This document shows, piece by piece, positions 1 through 12,300 of a DNA stretch of 64,000 nt (positions within the stretch are counted from its first letter, which is position 1; each line of letters starts with the position of its first letter). Position numbers and translations under genes: made by a program. Source of the stretch: Heliocidaris tuberculata (lineage: Eukaryota > Echinodermata > Echinoidea > Camarodonta > Echinometridae). Below the pieces are notes generated by a model, which did not search any database, was not told the origin of the DNA, and was given only the letters and a program-made list of their open reading frames with translations. The DNA is taken from assembly GCA_025618425.1 (NCBI GenBank), contig CM046832.1, positions 52,560,447 through 52,624,446 on the forward strand, read 5' to 3'.

Positions 1-1136
1 TTTTGTGCTCACATGATGGGCTAAATTATTTCATATTTCAAAATACATGCATTAATGAGTGTCACACAATTGATCTATGGGAAATTGTAGCTGTGTATAT
101 TTTGTATGTACATGTACAGTATAAATAGAGTGTCATCATATTGATACAGTTGACTAAATGATTTTCAGTGACAGTCATCATTGTGACATATTTGTGGAGA
201 AACTTGTTTTACTTGAAAGCCATGCTTGTGTTAGTTTTCTGTCTTGTTTTTAAAGTAGAATGCAGAATGATGTGTATATAAAGCAGTTACAAAGAATTGC
301 TAAAAAATAATTGTGTACATTAATGTAAAAGCTGTAATCATTGAGTTGTATAAGTATAACATGACATGCCTACATTTCACAAAGAAATGTTTTGGGGAAA
401 AAAGTATGTTTATTGCTGTAAAACATCAAAAAGCTACACTCTTTTGATTGTGAAGGAATGATGTACCGGTAGTTTTACATTGAGCTCTTTGATTTTAATA
501 GACATTCTGACAGAAAAAAGAGATACTATACTTCATAGATTATTTGTCAATGCCTTGCAACCCATAATTCATATTGAAGAAAATCTTAATACATGTATTT
601 ACTATTTACATATCTGATTTTCTGTAGATTGTAGATACACTGTACATGTACCTTCAGTAAGCTGTACATAAATGCCAATAATGCAAGATATAAGTTGTCA
701 TTAAGATATGGTGTAGAAGTGTGGGAACTGGGAACAAGATGTAAATCGATTTTGGCATTTTTAAAAACTAGAAGATATATGCATAGTGAGAGGGCAAATT
801 GCACTATGACAATGACTCCTTATATTTTTTTCTCCAGAAAGTAGTGCATGTACATGTAGTCATTACTTGCAGATCACATCATGCATATTTAAGTGGATAT
901 CATTTACACTACATGTTATTGTTACCACTGTGAAGCCTGTGAAACGATTAATGACAGCATGATAGCCTCTAAGTTTTAAATAATGTAATATGTAATTTTG
1001 TCTGCAGGGTTGTTCACCTTTGTATGATAAATATCATATTAAAACAGTCATATGTGCATATCAAATCTTCATTTGGTGTTTATTTCTCAGAGTTCTCTTT
1101 CTATGATTGCATCATGAGTCATGACATCTTTCTTAA
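1..1136. other. AT-rich, no gene seen
   Basis: Many short ACATGTAC-type palindromic words and poor coding potential on both strands. It could be UTR or intergenic sequence of a gene outside the window; nothing supports a call. Confidence 0.5.
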
Positions 1137-1330
1137 GTTAAAGGGAAAGTCCAACCTGAAAACAGTTGGTTTTATCAAAAGTGAATAGTAAGGTAAGCAG
1201 ATTCGTGAAAGTTTTATGAAAATCAGATAAAGGATAAGAAATTTCCTGTTCACTCTAAAAATTGAATTGATCAAACACAAATTTGGCAACTCTGTGACCT
1301 ACATGTAACTCTTGAGAATTTTTACCTCTT
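1137..1330. repeat. T2-like MITE end (related to 54346-54924)
   Basis: Starts TTAAAGGGAAAGTCCAACC and continues with AAAATCAGATAAAGGATAAG, matching the left part of the element at 54346. Right end not located. Confidence 0.45.
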
Positions 1331-1899
1331 TCATAAATTTCACCCTTTTTAATTAAAAAACCTATCTATGCCTGTGCCCTACATAATTAAAGACATATTT
1401 CTACACATCCCCTCTTTGAAAAAAAATTAAAAATTGCATCAACAACCATGAAAATGGAAATTTATAAATTGTTAATACATGTACATGTACAAAGAAAATG
1501 CTTGACAGATGCGTCACCATGTTGCCAATTTGCATTTGATCTATTACAACTTTCAAAAATGATAATAATCTTCATTGGATATTATTCAAACTTTCACTGA
1601 TTTGTGTTTTTTTTCCCCCTTAATTTTCTGCTTTAAATAAATCCAAAGTATTATCAGGGTAGATTTCGGGCAATTCCAATGTGTATGTTCCTCCTCGACC
1701 CCGGAAGGTAATAGAATGCTGGACATTAAATGATATTGCAGAAGAGACATGTCTGACTGTGATTGAAACTGTATGCCTTCTAAACACTTTTTCTGGCTTT
1801 TACTAAACAGTTGGGTTGTGGCGATGCTTGCTGGGTAGAAATTTTGTAACATTTTTCAGGAATTTTATGTATATCTTATTTTTGAGCAGCAAAACAGAA

Positions 1900-2520
1900 A
1901 AGGTAAAAAAAAAAAACTTCTCTTCTACCTTTCCTCTTTTATATTGATCCTTTAACACTTCTCTCTCGTTTTGTTATTCCTTGCCTTTATTCTTCTATCA
2001 ACGATCTTTCCATCCTTTCTCTCATGATGATATTCTTTGTCTCCTTTGATCATTTTCTGATTTTTCTCCCCCACCTTCCACACATTAATCTTTATCCCTC
2101 TATCACTTCTCTCTCTATCCTTTATGTTGTACATTTCTTATCCTATCATTTTTCTCTATCTTTCATAAAAAAATTTTTTTTTTAAAATCATTTTCTGCTT
2201 TCCATCTTTAGTTGCTCTTCTTAAGCCATTCTTTTTTATTCTATCATTTTTTCTTTTCATTTCCTTTTATTCTTTCATTCAAATTATCTTCTCTTCTATC
2301 TTTCCTTATCTTACTCGTAATATCTTTGTCTCTTTCTTTGTTATTCTTTGTTTTCATCAACTCATTTCTTCTTTCCAAGTTTCCTTTTGTTGTATTCTTT
2401 GTTTCCTTTCATCATCTTCTCTTCCATCTTTCCTACTCTTCTAGCCTCTCTCTATTGTTCATGTTTTTCTTTGCAATTTCCTATTGTTTTCTTTCTTTCC
2501 TTATTTTTCATTTTTAGCCT
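1900..2520 (+). repeat. Long pyrimidine-rich tract
   Basis: About 600 bases in which the plus strand is overwhelmingly C/T (TCTTTCCTC-type motifs). The open frames in it are Phe/Ser/Leu-rich artefacts on plus and Lys/Arg/Glu-rich on minus. Confidence 0.7.
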
Positions 2521-2670
2521 GAAACCGGGAAAATCATACCGAGATGATACTTTTTCAATATGTCCCCTGGAAGACACCATACAAATTAATGTTTGAAAAT
2601 TTTTACCCAGCGAGTCACTATTCGACTGTTTAGTAAAAGCCCTTTTTCTTGGGTGAGGCCAAAATGAATA

Positions 2671-2833
2671 CAGTTAACCCTGCATAGCTTGAAGTCGCAC
2701 AAGTTAAACTTTCCAGAAGTCGATTCAATTTTTTGGACCATACAATGCCAAGCATGTTATTTACATTTCAAATTTTGCATAAGTCTAATTTTTTTTGTGG
2801 TCCCAACAGATTCAGTGTATGCAAAGTTAACTG
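2671..2833. mobile_element. pogo/Tigger-like MITE, copy 1
   Basis: TA-flanked 163-bp element with ends CAGTTAACCCTGCATA and TATGCAAAGTTAACTG. Internal GGTCCCAACAG resembles the other TA-flanked copies. Confidence 0.65.
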
Positions 2834-3585
2834 TATGTAACAAAGCCCACCAGAATCATAAACTGAAATTGACATCAGTTTACTTGATGTTCAGGCATGC
2901 CAATGTTATGTGGTCCATGTAATGGAAGGCAATTTTGTAAATAGCCAGGGCTTCACACTAATTTTTTTTGTATTTCAACATAAGTTTATTTCATGCAGTC
3001 AAATGCAGAAATCGGGCAAATCTATCGGTTTTATTGAAACCAAGCAGAACAAAATTGATTGTGATTTTCATGCAATCAAATCAAAGCAATGTACATGTAC
3101 ATAGAAAAAAAAAAACCATCCTATTTTCAATGCTGCATGAAGGAACCAGAATAACTCGGCACTATGGCCAACTCGGACTAAGCAGAAGTCGTAGCCGAGA
3201 TATCAAAAAGAGCTGAATTTATTGCAAAAAACTTGGCAATTTATGCATTAAGTATATCTTTCAGAACACTCGCATTCAAGATTATAATATGTAAAATAGT
3301 TACTAAAAATGTAACATTGAAAATTCCAAGAGGTAAAACCCTATAAAACATGAAATTTATGGCTATTTAGTCATCCGTTGTATGGCTTGCACTTGCAAGT
3401 TCAAAGTTACTTCAAGTCATGAAACCTTATCGCCACATACATGTACATGTAGTGCGAGTTAGCCGGACCCCTGCATTGAGCAACCTAGAAGTGGTGACAA
3501 ACACAAGTGGATTTCTGTGATCAATAACTTTTGACTTCAGAAATGAAGCCAAAAGTAGTGCAAAGTAGTTGAAACTTGTTACTAA

Positions 3586-3751
3586 GAAAGGGCTCCGATA
3601 TAACGAGATTCCTTATACAATGTATAACAAGGTACTTCTGCTGGTCCCAGGTCTTTATGTTCTTTTGTTTTTTACCCTGTATGAGGAGATTCCTGTTATA
3701 ACAAGGTAATTTTCATGGTCCCAAGGTCCTCGTTATAGTGAGTTTCCCCTG
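3586..3751. mobile_element. pogo-like MITE, copy 2
   Basis: Contains CGATATAACGAGATTCC, GGTCCCAGGTCTTTATG, a doubled TATAACAAGGTA and the right end GTTATAGTGAGTTTCCCCTG then TA. Same family as 8019-8197 and 8745-8903. Left terminus degraded. Confidence 0.65.
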
Positions 3752-4295
3752 TATCATTTTGTCCTGCGTCATCCCCAATCTGTTTTTTGCATTAGTAACA
3801 CCCCTCACGCCTTCGGGAATCCTTTGACGCATTTGCTGTAATTGTGGTCTACGTTCATTATGCAGTGTTCATAATATTTTCCTTTGTAGAGTAGAAGTTG
3901 GTGGATGTGTTCAGGGGTGTGTGACAACAATTCAAGGAAAGCAGGTCAACAAACTTTAATTCCACAATATACACAGAACCCATAGTACATGTGTATTAAT
4001 TCGTTTTCATTGTTTAGAAAAGGGTCAATGCACTTCCAATGCAATGTTCTAACATGATCACTTCTTTTTTTTTGGTTGTACGTGTATTTGTCTCCCACAA
4101 AAATGTACATGTACCATTTTCATGTTGTTGTGAAAGTAAAGTTGACTAATTTTATAGACAAGGACAACAAAGTGACAAAATATTTTGCCCAAGGCAAAAT
4201 TTATCTTGCTTTTTAAAATTATTTCATTGCACTTTCAACTATAAAGACACCACTTAATTCAGTTCATATATTTTTTAACTAATATTTTTTTTAAA

Positions 4296-4768
4296 ACATA
4301 ATAATACATAACATTTATTAGGCGCTTAATACTGTTGTTTCTAAGCGTACCATGTTGTGTCTAAGAGTTCATTACCGGAACATATAATACATTTGAAACA
4401 AATTTAATTAACTTACTTTATATGCATGTAAATTGTACTATTTGAACAGATGTTGAATGTTGTCAAAATCAATGTAAGAAAATAAATGTTAATTTGAATT
4501 GGAATTGAAAAAATTAATGGAACTAAGCTATCTCACTAAACTATACATGAATAATGAAAAATGTCAAACAATCATATGCTCTATATATGATTGTTTGACA
4601 TTTTTCTTTATTCATGTTTGGTTAAGTGAGATAGCTTAGTTCCATTAATTTAATTAAATTTGTTTCAAATTTATGATATGTTCTGGTAATTGACTCTTAG
4701 ACACAATATGGTGCCCTTAGATACAACAGTATTAAGCACCTAATAAATGTTATGTATTATTATTATTA
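4296..4768. repeat. Foldback (palindromic) element
   Basis: Left arm AATACATAACATTTATTAGG...ACAAATTTAATTAA and right arm TTAATTTAATTAAATTTG...CACCTAATAAATGTTATG pair. A nearly perfect inner hairpin centres near 4583 (AATGTCAAACAATCATAT / ATATGATTGTTTGACATT). About 110 bp of the left arm (4410-4510) is unpaired. Confidence 0.8.
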
Positions 4769-5967
4769 TATAACTAGGTGACAGCATTTATCATTCAAAT
4801 TTCCTCATAGGAGAAGAGAGTTTAGACAAACTGTCAGTTCCATCTGCTCACATATTACAAGTACCGGTAAGCCATTCATTACCACATGATCTGTTGAGGG
4901 CCATAAGGGTGCAAGTTCAACTCTGGTGTTAAAACCTGTGCATGCACATCACTCAGGGAGGAAAGAAAAGCGGTCTTTCTTGAGAGGTGGTCTTCATAGG
5001 TCCATACCATTGATATTTGAAGCCAAATTTCATACCCATCGATAGCTTATGGTCTCTTGTCTTAAATGACACCTAAATATATGGCATTATTTTATGCTCG
5101 AGTGAACAAATGCCACTTTTGTGACAAGGTGCAAAATCCAGACTTGACAAGAATCGGTAGTTGTTCTGGCTTGTATCAGCACAGTTGAGAGTCATGTAAA
5201 GGCTCTGAAATGTTCATATTTTGATCAATAACAGACAATTTGTGAAAGAACAGGTTTTGTTCTCTGTGTACTTGCATATCTCGTCAACATTATTATGCTT
5301 CAATGAGCAGTTAACTTCTTTATTGAGTGTTTTGAAATATCAATTTAGGCCAGTTTCTAATTCAAGCTGGCTTTCTCAGTCAACCATAAAGTTTTGATAC
5401 GATATGTCAGGACATCTTTTCATGAATTGCCTTTTAATAATCAGAATATCAAAATTTCTAAGCCTTTTCAAGACTCTTAACTTTGCTGATACCAGTGGGA
5501 ACCAATACAAATTTTTTGTCAATCATGGATTTCACAATGGCTTTTGCTCACTCGAGCGTAAAATATTGTTGGATGTGCTGGTGTTATTTGATAGGAGAGA
5601 TCTAAGTTATCCATAGGTAAGAACATTTTGTGAAAATATTTTGAGATGTTCATGTGGGGAGACTTTTTCCAACTATCAGCTTTTAACGGTGCTCAAAAAT
5701 CGTTAATACCAGCCAGAACAAATGCTAATTCTTGTCGAGTCTGGATTTTGCACCCTTTCGCACAAGTCTCATCCACAAGTATAAAACTTTCCAACAAATA
5801 TTTTGAAATATTTATTTGGGTAGAGTTTTTCTGACTGTTAACTTTTTTTGGAGGACGCACTGTATAGGAGTTAACACCCTTCTGGCTCTTGGGTGATGTT
5901 TTCTTCTTTCATAGATTAACACACATCTGTAGGGATGTCCATTGCATAGTTCGACAGTCTTGTCAGT
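4769..5967. other. Downstream of ZNF277, no gene seen
   Basis: Includes an imperfect inverted pair (GTGCAAAATCCAGACTTGAC near 5130, GAGTCTGGATTTTGCACC near 5740) and short chance frames. ZNF277 polyadenylation probably lies here. Confidence 0.45.
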
Positions 5968-6075
5968 GTCAATTATTCCAGACAAGGGGGTTCTACATCA
6001 CACTGTCATCTATTATCTAGAAGAGTATTCAGGATATCTTGCTCTTGGATGAGGATGCTGTCTTGGAGATTGTGT
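5968..6075 (-). pseudogene. Tandem copy of the end of ZNF277 exon 8
   Basis: About 108 bp repeated with a period of 115 bp relative to 6083-6190. In the gene's frame it reads HNLQDSILIQEQDILNTLLDNR-like sequence with a stop, differing at a few positions from the genuine C-terminus. It lies beyond the real stop codon and no AG acceptor precedes it, so it is probably an untranslated relic in the 3' UTR. Confidence 0.8.
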
Positions 6076-6120
6076 CGTAAGGGTCAATTATTCCAGACTA
6101 AGGGCTTCGACATCACACTG

Positions 6121-6325
6121 TCATCTATTATCTATAAGAGTCTTCAGGATATCTCTTTCTTGGATGAGAATGCTGTCTTGGAGATTGTGTTGGTCTTCGG
6201 CAAGGATGGGTACCCCTGATTTGGAGTCTTGGTGAGCTTTGGAAGGCTCCTCTGCCTCCTCATCATCCGTTACATCCTCCAAGGAACACAGTAGGGCATC
6301 GTTCTCAAACGTTGGGAAGAGAAAC
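6121..6325 (-). CDS. ZNF277: ZNF277 coding exon 8 (C-terminus, stop)
   Basis: 205 nt, residues 384-451 and TGA. FLFPTFENDALLCSLED matches the family's conserved FPTYEND block. It is followed by an acidic, low-complexity tail ending ...ILKTLIDNR. Acceptor TCTTCCATCAG. Its last part is duplicated 115 bp downstream (5968-6075). Confidence 0.93.
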
Positions 6326-9300
6326 CTGATGGAAGACGGAGGAAATACCCACATAAATGTCTCAATTGTTAGATTGCAGACAAAGCATCACAGATTTTGC
6401 ATTTAAAGAGTAGGTTGAGTTCTCAGAAAGGTGAAAATAAGTTGTGAGCTTTCTCATTCCTTTTATGTCAGTTTTGAAGAACATCATAGTAGAAGTGTCC
6501 TCTGAAAAGGAATGCTCTTCAAGTGCCCTCATATTCAAAATTTGACAAGAAATAGCTCAAGTGTTCCGGCAAAAAATTCATGCTTCATGTGTGTCCAGTC
6601 CCATATACCCATTTCTGTATGCAGTGCATGTGCCCTTTAGCAAGATTGGATCAATTTCTGATCATCTTGATGATTCCAAAACCTCATAGTATACACCAAT
6701 TTTTATGTAGACATGATCGACTTCTCCTGATTGCTTTGAGACAGTTTCTTCCACAATGTAATCACATGACCAGAATTCAACTTTATCTTTAAAGTGTACC
6801 AATCACCTAAAAAAATAATTTGTTTACTGCTAGAAAGTATAAAATCAACCTCAAAGAACTTTGTCTGGTATTCTATAGGTCAACAGTTAATGAGTATGAA
6901 GAAAATAAAGGATAACATGAAAATGCTCGCGCAGAACCGAACTCAGAGTTTGGTTCTGCGCAAGTCTTTACCTTAACGAGCGCGTACGGGTGCGTCGAGT
7001 AGTCTACTCATGAGTCGCTTTTACGCTTATAGAGAGTGTAATTAAAATTGCAATATCTCTTTATAGAATTAATATTTTGAAGCCCATATTTTGAATATAG
7101 TAGAACGGCATGCAACCTCTAACATACAGAGCAAAATTATTTTTGGTGATTGGTACCCTTTAAGGTTCATTTTTTTCTGTCTTGAAATGTTCTTTAGTGT
7201 TCGCTCTAGACTGCTCATCTAACTGATGGTTCCCACCAGGTCTTTAGAATCCCCCCCCCCCCTCAAAAAAATGCTCAATGAATTTGAAAGTTTACTTATC
7301 AAATCAATGCTGAGTTCAGTATGAAAGTTGTGATTATCAATGAGAAATAAAATACTTTAAAAAATAGACTTTATGCATGTATACAATTTTTAAAACAATA
7401 TAAATGCAAAATAATGCCATAAATACAAAAATTATCTGTCTTGATGATCCCAAGCTAGGAGATGACCTGGCTCTCTACAATTAACATATCGTACAGTTCA
7501 ACATACTTAAGTTATTATATATTATTGTTTCTTACAGTTTTAAAGGGTATCAATCGCCTACAAATATTTTGCTCTACTTAGTAGACAAGTCGATACAGCC
7601 GTACATGCTCGCAAAGAATAGGGCAGAAGCTTAGGGAGGGGGAAAACCTGCCGATGCTCTCCACACCCCTTAAAAACCAACTGGCATACCTTAAGTACAC
7701 ATAAAAATACCCCCCTTTAATTGTGTAATTTTCTGGCATTGGGTGCCCCCCCCCCCTTTCATGGATCCTCGTCATGGGCTAAAACAACAACTTACTGAGA
7801 TTGGTCCCATTTCTCTCTGTCTAGGCTACAGGCCATGTGATCAGAATGAGTTGCTAGGTGTTCAGTAAGACACTCTCCGTTCTCAAACCTCTGATTGCAG
7901 CAAACACATGCAGACTGATGGATGGAGCGCCGGATGAAATTGACCAGTTTGATTTGGTCATAGAAACTCAGGGCTGAAATGAGAACAAGAGGAAAGGCTT
8001 ATCACCATAGACAATGTACCGTGGAAACTCATTATAACTAGGACCTTGGGACCATGAAAATAACCTTGCTATATCAGGAATCTCCTTATATCAGGGTAAA
8101 AAAACCCAAGAGAACATAAAGACCTGGGACCAGAAAAATTACCTTGTTACATCAGAGATCTTGTTATATTGGAGCTCTTTATATTGAATTTCCACTGTAC
8201 TTGTTTCCTCTTTGGAGTTGAAGTTATTCTTGAAAATTATAAATTATGGAGGAATATCGAGAGAAAAACTTATTTATTATTTATAGCAAACAAACTATTT
8301 TGGCCCTTTGAAGAAAAGGAAAGATTGCAGGGAATGAACTACCTTTCTAAAAATATTTTACTATTCTCTGAAAATATACCATAAGTGATTTGCAAATAAA
8401 ATTTGAACCATTGCACAATGAAGGGTCCAACTCAAATTTTGTCTTATTGGCGAATTTGCAATCTCTATCTCTGGAAAGAACAACACTATGTGTACTCTTC
8501 AGGAATATGTGCAGGTATTTGGTCTTCAGTCTTCACTGATTATCAACAAACAAAATACATCACGGAAAGTATCAACTCCTGCAAAGGTTAGGTAGAGGAC
8601 ATTAGTAAGACAAGCAGATAGATTCCAGTGTATATAGATGACAACACCATCTGTTGTTAATGAGGCTGAACAAGTCACGAAGTGCGTGTACACATATCGG
8701 CATCTATGATTCTGCCTGAAATATAGAGAAGTGGCATAAATGTACAGTCGAAACTCGGTATAAAGAGCTCTGATATAGCAAGGTAATTTTGCCAGTCCCA
8801 AGTCTTTATGCTTTTTGTTTTTTTACCCTGAAATAAGGAGATTCCTGATATAACAAGGTAATTTTCATGGTCCCAAGGTTCTCGTTAAAGTGAGTTTCTA
8901 CTGTACATGTATTTCTATCCCCTATTAGTCTCTAATAATCATGAAATAGTATGAAACTTTGTCTTCCTAGATGTGCAGTAATGAGGTAATTTATACCAAC
9001 TTCATGAAATCACAGTCAAAGACCCTTTCTCTGGGGAGATCCTTTGACGATTCACACGTGAGTACCCAATAAACTAATAAACAGAGTTAATTGACGGTGG
9101 CATTTCTTCCCACGGGAATGAAGCTCATTGGACACGCGCTTTTAAACTGATACATGTACCGAAATAATTGTATGCAGGATTTCACACCTCGAAGGAAATG
9201 ATCATGATCACAACCAGTCATGAGCAACACATTACGTTTCCATATTGATGACCTCATTTATGAGTAAGTGAACCAAGAGGAATATACAAATATTCAAAGA

Positions 9301-12300
9301 GAAGGGTGAATTCTTGTGAAGGAGAAATATAATTTGTGAGCTTTCTCATTCTTTTTAAGTTAGTTTGGAAGAGTATCATGGAAGAAATGTCCCCTGAAGA
9401 AGATTACTCTTCAAATGTCCTCATATCTGAAATATGATGAGCAAACGGTGAAATGTTTTGACCAAACTTTCATGCTAAATGTGTTTGTAGTCCCATACAT
9501 ACATTTCCGTGTGCAATGCATGTGACTTTCAGTGAGATCGAGTCAATTTCTTGTCATTTTGATGATTCCAAAACATCAAAGTATACACAATTCTTATGTA
9601 CTACATAATCAACCTTTCCTGATTGCATCAAGACATTTTTTTTCACTATGTAATTGCTTGACCAGCAGAGCTCAACTTTATCTTTAATGGTTATTAGTGA
9701 GAAGGGTAAAATATCTAGTGTATTAAGAAAAATGCTGAAACGTATTCAAAAGGGGAATGGAAAATGAGAGGAACAAATGAAAGTAATTGCCACATGGAAG
9801 AAAGGAAATAAAGGTGGAAAAAAGGGAACAAGAAAGGTGAAACTGCGGTGAACTGTATATCCCAGCCATTACCTTTTTCTTCCCTGAACTTTTGGAGATC
9901 AAAGCGATGCATCTGTATCATGTGCTGTAGGAGATCCTCCTTAACAGATGCACTGTGCTTACAGAAGAGACATACAAGGTTGGTATGGAAGTCTTCCTCC
10001 CAATCATCCCAACTCCTGCAAAACAGTTAAAGGGGAATTAACCTCAAAATATAAATGTGCTTATATTCAAAGATGTAATCTATTCCTTCTTGATGTCCTA
10101 AGTAGTTTGGCATTAAAATATACGAGATGGGTATAAATCAAGATTTTCTCAGCAAAATTTATCGTCTGCTAGCAATACCTGGGGGGCTGCCATTTTCTTG
10201 ATGTATACATAAAGATATTTTTAATCCGAATGCAAAAATTGTCTTTCTTCCTGATACAAAATCCCATTTGAGATTTAAAATATTTAACAGATATATACAT
10301 ATATTCTAAAAACGAAAATGTGTTTTATATTTCTTTGAAAATTACTATTTTACTAAACAGAAATCTATCTTCTTGATACTATGACGTATGCGACGGAGCA
10401 AATTAATTCAAATTTATGGATGATAACTTTCCCGAGCGTCGATAGTGACAAACTATGTATTCACCTGCTTTGAGATAGTGGACTTCAATAGTCAGAATGC
10501 GCGTTGTATAAATTATGTTCTGCTCTGCCAGGCAAGCCCAAGAAATCAATTTCTATTTAGCAAAACCAGAGAATTTAAAAAGAAATCTATAAATATCAAA
10601 TTTTAGAATATATGTATACACCTGTTATGTATTTTCCATCATATATGGGGATTTTTTTGTAATGAAGAGAAGCAATTTAGCTCTAGGATTAAAAATATCT
10701 TCCTGACCGGAACGGTTTCCAGTGATTCATGTACAACTCCATATCATCAAGAAAATGGCAGCCCCATGTAAAGTGTTAGCAGATGATACCGTGTGCTAGA
10801 ATGTCTTGATTTAAACCCTTTTCTGATATTTTATTTCTAAAGAGATACAGGCCAATGATTAAAAATATATTATACCTTTGAACGTAAGTACATTTATATT
10901 CTGGGGTTAATTACCCACGCCGATGAAATCGGCAGGGTTATGTAAAGGGTTCCGTATGTTTGTATGTTTGTTTGTTTGTTTGTTTGTTTGTTTGTGTACA
11001 AGATAACTAGAGAACGGGTGAACGGATTTGCACCAAATTTTCAGGGATTGTTTGGATAGTGACAGGAAAAAATCCATTAAATTTTGGTGATGATTGGTTG
11101 ATCCCAGCTAATTCTGTGAGACTTTCTAGTTTTTGACTCTGTAGTATAGTATATGTAAAGATCACCGTTTCGCACGTATCAGATTTAAGGAGCCGATACC
11201 GATATCCCAACAAAGCGCATCGATAGCTTAACACTGGTAATGGCGTCAGCACCATTCTCAACGAAGAAGAAAAAAATGTTTTTAACTACTGATTTATTAG
11301 TCTAGAATATCGTAAAATTGCCCGAGTAGTCCGGTGATTCTAAAAGCAATCCTTATTTGATCTAGAGACCGGTAAGAAACTTCACAGAAATGGATAGTAT
11401 TGATAGGAACAGTAAGTTTAGATTTAATTTCTCTCGAGTTTCTCACTTGCAGCAGAAAATGCTGCGGTAGCCAATATGCAGCTAGACGCCGGATCGGACG
11501 GCCCAGCGCGTACATGGCTAACGGCCAAATATCGGGCATCGGCTCAGATTAGCCGTGAAGCCTTACTTTTGCATTGTGATTGTTGATTTAGAACTCATCC
11601 TAGTTAATAATGTGGATTCTCTGGGTCTTTTACTACGGAATATCGAACATCATATTTATCAAATCTATCTGGAAAGAGACCGGTAAGAAACTTCACAGAA
11701 ATGGATAGTATTGATAGGAACAGTAAGTTTAGATTTAATTTCTCTCGAGTTTCTCACTTGCAGCAGAAAATGCTGCGGTAGCCAATATGCAGCTAGACGC
11801 CGGATCGGACGGCCCAGCGCGTACATGGCAAACGGCCAAATTTCGGGCATCGGCTCAGATTAGCCCCGAAGTTTCATTACTTTTGCATTGTGATTGTTGA
11901 TTTAGAACTCATCCTAGTTAATAATGTGGATTCTCTGGGTCTTTTACTATGGAATATCGAACATCATATTTATCAAATCTATCTGGAAAAAAAACTAGGT
12001 AGGATTTTTTATTCACTCATTCCGCCCCTTTAAAAAGCAAAGGTAGATCTAGTTCCTTTCTGTGTGCTCTAGATCGAACGTTGGACTAAATGTTGGCCTA
12101 GATTTAATTTCAGACCTATATGAACATACTACCTCATAACACCTGTAAAATTACACTTCGAATGATGCCTACTGACTTTATTTCTCACGGCTAATCCCCC
12201 AAATTTCCCGTATCTAGCATACAAGTAGCAACACCAGCACCAACACCGAACGTGAAATGAAAATTTCTTAATCCCTAGGGTATAGTGTTAGTGAACGGAA

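Noticed and set aside
2212..2596. Phe/Ser/Leu-rich open frames resembling membrane proteins
   Set aside because: Produced by the pyrimidine-rich tract; composition alone explains the hydrophobicity.
4296..4768. CRISPR-like or bacterial structure
   Set aside because: Repeats are inverted, not spaced direct units, and the window is clearly eukaryotic.
11007..11850. Repeated minus-strand frames ending LPQHFLLQVRNSREIKSKL
   Set aside because: Two copies arise simply from the 311-bp tandem duplication; no family resemblance.
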